Positions 32,493-37,909 of a stretch of 37,909 bases of DNA are shown piece by piece. The position numbers were made by a program, and so were the translations under genes. The stretch spans positions 1-37,909 of the forward strand of contig DKAI01000192.1 of NCBI GenBank assembly GCA_002450755.1, given 5' to 3'. The DNA comes from Deltaproteobacteria bacterium UBA6930. Its GTDB lineage: Bacteria > Myxococcota_A > UBA9160 > UBA6930. The notes under the pieces were generated by a model. The model worked only from the letters and a program-made list of their open reading frames with translations. It did not search any database and was not told the origin of the DNA. Position 1 is the stretch's first letter. Every line of letters starts with the position of its first letter.

Positions 32493-33380
32493 ATGAAAGT
32501 AGGATTTATCGGAACCGGTCACATGGGAGAACCAATGGCCGCAAATGTTTTAGCAGCCGAAAAGAGCCTTTTTGTCCATGACTCGAATAGGAAAGCTACA
32601 AGCAATCTTGAAGCATCGGGTGCAGACTGGTGCGAGAGTCTCGCTGAAGTTGCAAGCTCATCTGAAGTCATCCTTCTATCGCTCCCGGGCCCTCGTGAGG
32701 TGGAAGCGGTCGGATACGAGCTTATTAATTCAATGTCTTCCGGGCAAACACTCGTCGATATGAGCACAAACTCTCCAACATTGGTTAAGCGAATTGCCAA
32801 GGATGCTGAAGACAAAGGTATAGGATTTCTCGATGCGCCTGTGAGTGGAGGAGTACGGCGCGCTCGTGAAGGTGCGCTCGCTATCATGGTCGGAGGGAAA
32901 GACGAACTGTTTAAAAAAATCGAACCGCTTTTCGATAAAATTGGTAACAACGTGTTTCACGTTGGAGATGTTGGGGCTGGGAGTGTCGCAAAACTCGTAA
33001 ACAACATGCTTGCCTTCGCGATTATGATGTCGAATAACGAAGCTTTAATACTTGGAGCAAAGGCTGGCGTCGATCCAAACGTGTTATTTAACGTGATCCG
33101 AACGAGTAGTGGAAACAGCATGGTCTGGGAAGGCGGTGCAAGGGCCATACTAAGAGATCGCCTGAAGCCGAACTTCACCGTTGACTTGGCATGCAAAGAT
33201 ATAGGCCTAGCGATGGACCTCGCGGAGGAACTAGATATTGACCTTCCCATGGTATCTAATGCTCAAACCTTGCTGAATCATTATCAGGCCAATGGATTCG
33301 CCCAGGAAGATATCCTTGGCACGGTTAAAGCCCTTGAAGAAGCTTCCGACGTTACCGTTCGCGGAACGTGGGACGAGTAG
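32493..33380 (+). CDS. 3-hydroxyisobutyrate dehydrogenase-like NAD(P)-dependent oxidoreductase
   Basis: A 295-residue beta-hydroxyacid dehydrogenase. GFIGTGHMGEPMA is the Rossmann glycine motif; the substrate-binding S118-G119-G120 lies in DAPVSGG; and K167 with N171 in GSVAKLVNNML is the catalytic site. These enzymes oxidise 3-hydroxyisobutyrate or related beta-hydroxy acids, or reduce semialdehydes, imines or tartronate. The ATG has GGAGG about 5 nt upstream. It is the second gene of the thioesterase operon and is followed, 10 bp on, by a nitroreductase. Substrate not determinable from sequence. Confidence 0.92.
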   Translation: MKVGFIGTGHMGEPMAANVLAAEKSLFVHDSNRKATSNLEASGADWCESLAEVASSSEVILLSLPGPREVEAVGYELINSMSSGQTLVDMSTNSPTLVKRIAKDAEDKGIGFLDAPVSGGVRRAREGALAIMVGGKDELFKKIEPLFDKIGNNVFHVGDVGAGSVAKLVNNMLAFAIMMSNNEALILGAKAGVDPNVLFNVIRTSSGNSMVWEGGARAILRDRLKPNFTVDLACKDIGLAMDLAEELDIDLPMVSNAQTLLNHYQANGFAQEDILGTVKALEEASDVTVRGTWDE

Positions 33381-33390
33381 GAGAGGAAAT

Positions 33391-34065
33391 ATGGATTTTG
33401 ATGAAGTCGTTCGGACCACCTTTACATGTCGGGAATTTACTGGAGAGTCTATTCCTGAGAAGGATCTTGAAAAGCTCCTAGAACAAGCCCGATTTGCACC
33501 TAGTGGCGGAAATCGACAAGGATGGCATGTCATTGCAGTGCGCGATCCCAAGTTACGTCAGCAATTTTCAAAATGGATCCGCCCGACATTTCAGTTGTAC
33601 CTTGCGCAACAACAAGCAGGCGAAAGCCCTTGGAATTCCATTATCCCAACCCGTGTAACTGCTGAAGAGGCAAAGAAGATCGATTTTTCGTTTCCCCTTT
33701 TAGACAGCATTGAGACTGTGCCCGTAATCCTTGTGGTAGCGCTAGACCTGTCGTTGGTCGCTTCATTCGACAAGGACCATGAGAGAGTCGGTGTGATAAG
33801 CGGAGCATCTATTTACCCTTTCGTCTGGAATCTCCTTCTTGCTGCTCGAAATTCGGGCTATGGTGGGGCGCTAACTACCTTTCTCGTAGCGGGGGAAAGC
33901 GAAGTGCAAGAAGCTCTAAATTTACCTTCTCATTTTTCTATAGCTGCCATGGTTCCACTAGGACGACCCAAGAAGCAACTCACAAAGCTTAAGAGAAAAC
34001 CCGTTGCAGAGTTTGCAACTTGGGACACCCTCGACGGGACACCAATCGGGAAACTGGAGTCTTAA
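33391..34065 (+). CDS. Nitroreductase family flavoprotein (second)
   Basis: A 224-residue FMN nitroreductase-fold protein. RTTFTCREFTGESIPEKDLEKLLEQA and FAPSGGNRQGWHVIAV are typical. The ATG at 33391 is preceded by GAGAGGAAAT; an open upstream extension to 33292 overlaps the dehydrogenase gene and is not conserved-looking. It is probably translationally linked to its neighbours: the stop is immediately followed by the ATG of the DUF1330 gene with no gap. Function may be reduction of an unsaturated or nitro-aromatic intermediate; no specific partner is visible. Confidence 0.87.
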   Translation: MDFDEVVRTTFTCREFTGESIPEKDLEKLLEQARFAPSGGNRQGWHVIAVRDPKLRQQFSKWIRPTFQLYLAQQQAGESPWNSIIPTRVTAEEAKKIDFSFPLLDSIETVPVILVVALDLSLVASFDKDHERVGVISGASIYPFVWNLLLAARNSGYGGALTTFLVAGESEVQEALNLPSHFSIAAMVPLGRPKKQLTKLKRKPVAEFATWDTLDGTPIGKLES

Positions 34066-34353
34066 ATGCCAGCCTATATCATTGCCAGAGTAGACGTTAC
34101 AAATCCCGAAAAATATAAAAATTATCAAGCACTAAGTCCTGGTGCCATTGAAAAAGCTGGTGGGCGCTTTTTAGTCAGAGGGGGGGAAACCTTCACACTA
34201 GAGGGAGAAGAAGAGAATCGCAGAATCGTAGTTTTGGAGTTCGATACTACTGCGCAAGCCCAGGCATTTTATGATTCCGAAGAATACAAAAATGCGAAAA
34301 AAGAACGTAAAGGTGCAGCGGAAGCTCAGTTCATCGTTGTCAATGGCGTTTAG
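34066..34353 (+). CDS. DUF1330 family protein
   Basis: A 95-residue small alpha/beta protein of the DUF1330 family, dimeric ferredoxin-like fold. It begins MPAYIIARVDVTNPEKYKNY, contains GGRFLVRGGE and ends FYDSEEYKNAKKER. These proteins are of unknown function and common next to catabolic genes. Its ATG directly follows the TAA of the nitroreductase, so it is co-transcribed. It ends 6 bp from the convergent GGT gene. Confidence 0.9.
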   Translation: MPAYIIARVDVTNPEKYKNYQALSPGAIEKAGGRFLVRGGETFTLEGEEENRRIVVLEFDTTAQAQAFYDSEEYKNAKKERKGAAEAQFIVVNGV

Positions 34354-34359
34354 GCTCCT

Positions 34360-36126
34360 TCAAGGGAGCACTATCGAATAGGCGATACCGCTACGGGGCG
34401 AGCTAGCCGCTTCACAAAGCCCCGAATCAGGATTGCGAGTCACGGCCATGACTCTTCCGTGCTCCCATGGCCCACTTTGAACAATCCGATGCCCCCGTTT
34501 CGACAAATCTGCAATGCACTCTGCATCAATACGAGATTCAGCTGCCATCCAGCCCGGCTTGGCAGTTCGCGGATAAAAAGAGCTTGGCATGTGCAAGCTA
34601 TGTACTGTTGGTGCATCAATCGCTGCCTGCAATTCTTGACTCGGATCAAAGTCAACTATTTCTAGAAAAAACTGCAGTGTCCATTGGTCTTGTTGATCAC
34701 CACCCGGAGTCCCAAAAGCTATCCGTCGACCATCCTGCAATTCGGCCATACTCGGAGTAAGAGTCGTTCGAGGACGTTTATTCGGCTCAACACAATTCGG
34801 GTGATCAGGGTCAAGACTAAACATTTGAGCTCTTGTTCCCAGTGGAAATCCTAGACTTGGAATTACAGGCGAACTCATTATCCATGCACCGCTGGGCGTC
34901 GCTGAAACCATGTTGCCTTGCGTATCAACCGCGTCTAAATGAGTCGTGTCACCCCGCCCCTTTGAAGCAGCAAAGGCCTGTGGCTCGGCCGGTACAGTCT
35001 CTCCTTCCTCGATCCAGGGCCACCCGGCAGGCAACCGACCTACACCTGGCCGTTGTCCGAAAGAAACTTCGTCATTATTCAGAAGGATTCGTCTTTTTTC
35101 CGCATATTCCTCTGAAAGCAGTAGCTTCTCAGGAATTTGTGAGAATTGAGGGTCGCCGTAACAAGCTTCTCTATCAGCAAACGCCAATTTTGCTGCCTCG
35201 ACTATTGTATGCAGAGTGTCTGGAGTGCCTGAACCCATAGAACTCAAATCGAAGCCTGCTAGAAGCTGCAACTGTTGAAGAAAGACCGGGCCTTGGCTCC
35301 AAAATGAACATTTGTGAACTGTAGAGTTTCTATAAACCAAACTAACTGACGGTTCAACCGGTGTCTTATGTCGGGACATATCAGAAGCGGAAAGGAGACC
35401 ACGGCTTAAATTCCCAAAATCGTCACATGCGGGAATTTTCATAAAGCTCTCTATTTCTTCAGCAATTTTCCCACAATAAAATGAATCCCTCACTTTTCGG
35501 ATTCCTTGATCACGACTTTTACCAGGGCTCTTAGAAATAAGAATTAATGATTCAAGTGTGTCCGCCCATTTGAGGTTCTGCACTTTGTCTCCAATATCGG
35601 AAACCGGTAAGTACACTTCGGCACTACTAGGCCAGAATTTTTTAAACTTGTTCGACAAGAGATGCAAGGTATCTCGTAGGAATCCATAATTAGGGAACCC
35701 TTCTCGTGCTAAACGAAGAGCTGGTGTAGCAATTCTTTCAAAAGTCGTTGTACCGAACCTCTCAAGAAGTTCACACCAAGCGCCAAAAGCACCCGGTACA
35801 GTTGCACCCAGCAGGCCACTACCTGGAATTCGATCAAGGCCTAAGGAAACAAATTTATCAACCGAAGCAGATGCAGGTGATACACCTTGTCCGCAAATTA
35901 CGTGATATTTCGAGGTCTTGGCATCAAAGAAAATTATCGGCACTTCACCCGCAGGCCCATTCATATGTGGTTCTAACACCTGAAGCGCCAAACCCATCGC
36001 ACATGCAGAATCGGCTGCATTTCCCCCTTCCCATAAGATCTCTGCTCCGATCGTGGATGCGAGGTAATGCCCCGCGCTGACTGCGCCTCCTGAACCTCGT
36101 AAAGTGGGACGTGTAGTGAAGCTCAC
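34360..36126 (-). CDS. Gamma-glutamyltransferase-family Ntn hydrolase
   Basis: A 588-residue GGT-family protein that should self-cleave to two subunits. The N-terminal nucleophile is T394 in DTTHLDAVD. LTPSMAEL, then FGTPGGD and QFFLEIVDF segments belong to the small subunit. No signal peptide is seen, so unlike secreted GGT this one is likely cytoplasmic. The start is GTG with AGGAGG upstream (spacing about 4 nt). It follows the CoA-transferase gene by only 8 bp on the minus strand. Such cytoplasmic homologues may hydrolyse other amides or acyl-transfer substrates; the gamma-glutamyl specificity is unproven. Confidence 0.9.
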   Translation of the reverse strand: MSFTTRPTLRGSGGAVSAGHYLASTIGAEILWEGGNAADSACAMGLALQVLEPHMNGPAGEVPIIFFDAKTSKYHVICGQGVSPASASVDKFVSLGLDRIPGSGLLGATVPGAFGAWCELLERFGTTTFERIATPALRLAREGFPNYGFLRDTLHLLSNKFKKFWPSSAEVYLPVSDIGDKVQNLKWADTLESLILISKSPGKSRDQGIRKVRDSFYCGKIAEEIESFMKIPACDDFGNLSRGLLSASDMSRHKTPVEPSVSLVYRNSTVHKCSFWSQGPVFLQQLQLLAGFDLSSMGSGTPDTLHTIVEAAKLAFADREACYGDPQFSQIPEKLLLSEEYAEKRRILLNNDEVSFGQRPGVGRLPAGWPWIEEGETVPAEPQAFAASKGRGDTTHLDAVDTQGNMVSATPSGAWIMSSPVIPSLGFPLGTRAQMFSLDPDHPNCVEPNKRPRTTLTPSMAELQDGRRIAFGTPGGDQQDQWTLQFFLEIVDFDPSQELQAAIDAPTVHSLHMPSSFYPRTAKPGWMAAESRIDAECIADLSKRGHRIVQSGPWEHGRVMAVTRNPDSGLCEAASSPRSGIAYSIVLP

Positions 36127-36134
36127 TCCTCCTC

Positions 36135-37352
36135 CTATCTAAGCAATTTTTGAAATGTTGGGTCGGCTATATTCCTTAAGGATTTAGCCCGCTCTGGTAA
36201 AGGCCGGTTTTTAAGATGCGCAACGCCGTTCTCTGTCACGACTACATCTGCCAAATAACGTGGTAACGTCGATGGCATTCCTGCCTGCAACTCTCGAACA
36301 ATCCGAGAAATTTTTCCACCCTTTGTCGTAGAAGGAATTGCGATAATACTTCTTCCACCTTTGGAATAGTTTGCTCCCATCGCGAAATCTGGCTGTCCTC
36401 CAGGGCCCGAAACTATTTTCCCTGCAACCCATTCGGAATTTGTAGAACCATCTAGCCCAACCTCTATTGCGGAGTTGATTGCAGTAAATTTCTCATGGGA
36501 GCCTAGAACAGAAGGATGATGAGAATAAGAAGCGGGCGCCATTAGCAGTTTTTCATTCCGATGCATCCACTCAAACAGTTCGAGACTGCCCAATCCTCCT
36601 GCTGCAACGACCAGACCTGGATCCAAGCGATTAGTACTACCGTTAACTGTTCCTGACTCCATCAAGTCAATTACTGGATCGCTAACCATACCGCCGTGCA
36701 CACCAAGATCCTTGTGATCATGCAGACGGTCAAGAATCGCTTTCGGGAGTGTTCCTATGCCAAATTGAATAATTGCACCGTTTTCAATCTCTCCTGCAGC
36801 GTGATCAGCAATTCGCAAATCTATTTCATCCGGTATTATGTCTGGTTGAGCGATAAGTTTTTCTTCGCCGTCAACCAAGATATCAATTTCATCCAAATTA
36901 AGTTCTGTAGCTCCAAATGTGTAAGGCATCTGGGGGTTAACCTGGGCTATTAGAAAAGGTGCCCTTCTGACAGCCTGAGCCGTCTCGCCTCCATTTACAC
37001 CAAGACTAACCTTACCTTCAGGGCCTGGCGGAGAAACTTGAACAAAAGAAAAATCAATAGGCCGAGGACCATCTTCTGAAATAACCTGATCCCATTGCGT
37101 CACAGAGCATTGTAAAACCTCAACATCCTCGTGTTCCACAAGAGAACGAACGGCCCCTGCGGGATGCAGTGCTGAAAGGAAAAACGGTTCGCCGAGTGCT
37201 TTGAAAACAGGTAAATGCTCAAGCGTATAGGGAAGTACAATGTCAATTCGCGTAAATCGATCACGAACATCAAATAATGCTTCCAGAAGGTGCGTCGGTG
37301 GTGCGGAACCAGTCGCCACATGAATTCGGGAACCATCAAAAATTTCATCCAT
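36135..37352 (-). CDS. Acetyl-CoA hydrolase/4-hydroxybutyrate CoA-transferase-family protein
   Basis: A protein of about 405 residues of the class I CoA-transferase/acetyl-CoA hydrolase family. GIGTLPKAILDRL, GGLGSLELFEWMHR and the C-terminal NGVAHLKNRPLPERA are clear. The loop that in 4-hydroxybutyrate CoA-transferase reads H-[ST]-E-[ML] and bears the CoA-binding Glu reads HGGM here, so that Glu seems lost; I checked the codons. The ATG at 37352 has no good ribosome-binding site, and homologous sequence may continue upstream: the frame is open to a CTG at 37433 that overlaps the DUF35 stop. The N-terminus is thus uncertain. It sits between the DUF35 protein and GGT in one operon. Confidence 0.86.
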   Translation of the reverse strand: MDEIFDGSRIHVATGSAPPTHLLEALFDVRDRFTRIDIVLPYTLEHLPVFKALGEPFFLSALHPAGAVRSLVEHEDVEVLQCSVTQWDQVISEDGPRPIDFSFVQVSPPGPEGKVSLGVNGGETAQAVRRAPFLIAQVNPQMPYTFGATELNLDEIDILVDGEEKLIAQPDIIPDEIDLRIADHAAGEIENGAIIQFGIGTLPKAILDRLHDHKDLGVHGGMVSDPVIDLMESGTVNGSTNRLDPGLVVAAGGLGSLELFEWMHRNEKLLMAPASYSHHPSVLGSHEKFTAINSAIEVGLDGSTNSEWVAGKIVSGPGGQPDFAMGANYSKGGRSIIAIPSTTKGGKISRIVRELQAGMPSTLPRYLADVVVTENGVAHLKNRPLPERAKSLRNIADPTFQKLLR

Positions 37353-37429
37353 TGCAGATCGAGCGCTACGCTGGGTCGCTTTGCGATCTCTTCTGCTAAC
37401 AACAAGCGGGCCTTTATACTCCGGAACAG

Positions 37430-37852
37430 TCAGAGCGATTCTCTAGAGGAAGTATCTGGGGAAAACATTGGTATCGTTAAATTTTCTCGAGTCTCCCAAG
37501 AAACGTGAACAGGCATGCCTATCTCTATATCTTCATTCCCTACTCCAACTATATTTGAAATTATCATCGCTCCCTCTTCCAACTTAATCTGGGCGACGTT
37601 GTAGGGAATATCTTCCGAGAAACTTTCAAAATACTTCTGGTGCATTATTACAAATGACCATACGACTCCCCGCCCCGAGAGTTCTATCCAATGCCAGGAA
37701 TTGTCGTGAGTCTCTGGCGACACGGGCGACGGAGGCAACCAAACACGGCCCGTTTGGTTACAACGCTGAGCGGTCAGCTTGTGCTCTTGGCATGCTTCCC
37801 AAAACTCTCTGTTCCATGGATCAATTCGTGGTTCCGGCTTATATTCCGTCAA
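37430..37852 (-). CDS. DUF35 OB-fold domain protein (degenerate zinc ribbon)
   Basis: A 140-residue protein of the DUF35 family, consisting of a rubredoxin-like zinc ribbon and OB-fold domain. WNREFWEACQEHKL and the OB-fold VVWSFVIMHQKYF with PYNVAQIKLEEG support this. The expected CxxC...CxxC ribbon is largely absent: only one Cys of the CNQT position remains. DUF35 proteins usually pair with a thiolase or SCP2-thiolase and form channelled complexes, so a thiolase gene is likely upstream, outside the window. The TTG start at 37852 has GGAG 8 nt upstream; the open frame runs on to the window edge without conserved sequence. Downstream is the CoA-transferase. Confidence 0.82.
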   Translation of the reverse strand: MTEYKPEPRIDPWNREFWEACQEHKLTAQRCNQTGRVWLPPSPVSPETHDNSWHWIELSGRGVVWSFVIMHQKYFESFSEDIPYNVAQIKLEEGAMIISNIVGVGNEDIEIGMPVHVSWETRENLTIPMFSPDTSSRESL

Positions 37853-37909
37853 AAGACTATCTCCGAAACAAAAATGATACTGAAAGGTTGGTAGCACACA
37901 CATATTGCA

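Overview
The window looks like a chromosomal stretch from an uncultured, probably aquatic, Gram-negative bacterium of moderate G+C content. An outer-membrane beta-barrel, a LolA-like periplasmic protein and lipoprotein or Sec signal peptides argue for an outer membrane. Three luciferase-like (LLM/F420-type) oxidoreductases, two PhyH dioxygenases, a CmcJ/NvfI-type oxygenase and a glycine-tailed RRM protein fit the metabolically broad deltaproteobacterial or Binatota-like MAGs better than a classical gammaproteobacterium. This placement is an inference and weak. I see no tRNA, rRNA, CRISPR array, transposase or phage gene.

Layout. 18-8151 is a metabolic block: two D-aminoacylase-type amidohydrolases at its edges, a PhyH dioxygenase with a GST-kappa/HCCA-isomerase-like protein, a tungsten aldehyde:ferredoxin oxidoreductase, and a convergent MoaD-like sulfur carrier with an odd C-terminus. 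8255-11886 is a co-directional run: MetX-like alpha/beta hydrolase, CmcJ/NvfI oxygenase, membrane-anchored DCC protein, small lipoprotein. 11941-14120 holds an LLM oxidoreductase divergent from a methyltransferase. 14150-15097 is a small RNA-linked island: a 58-aa charged protein, strong hairpins, an RRM RNA-binding protein and a structured 312-bp upstream region. 15098-22705 is a plus-strand run: SDR, a 1131-aa single-chain biotin-dependent acyl-CoA carboxylase, RidA-like protein, LolA-like protein, beta-barrel and a second SDR. 22768-27132 holds an LLM enzyme, a surface-adhesin-E-like protein, an IsdG-type haem monooxygenase, a second PhyH dioxygenase, an enoyl-CoA hydratase and a VOC protein.

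27135-31945 is a minus-strand operon: carboxyltransferase, VOC protein, catalytically odd alpha/beta hydrolase, Rieske oxygenase, nitroreductase. 32053-34353 is a tight plus-strand operon: thioesterase, HIBADH-like dehydrogenase, nitroreductase, DUF1330. 34360-37852 on the minus strand reads DUF35 OB-fold protein, CoA-transferase, gamma-glutamyltransferase.

How they fit together. The content reads as oxygen-dependent and CoA-dependent catabolism or modification of unusual carboxylic, amide or aromatic substrates: oxygenases and flavoenzymes attack, amidohydrolases and GGT hydrolyse amides, and CoA-transferase, hydratase, carboxylases and thioesterase process acyl-CoAs. The substrate cannot be named from sequence. 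The points most worth checking are the MoaD-like protein with residues after its Gly-Gly, the alpha/beta hydrolase with His at the nucleophile position, the CoA-transferase that appears to lack the usual catalytic Glu, and the structured leader around the RRM gene with its 58-aa partner.
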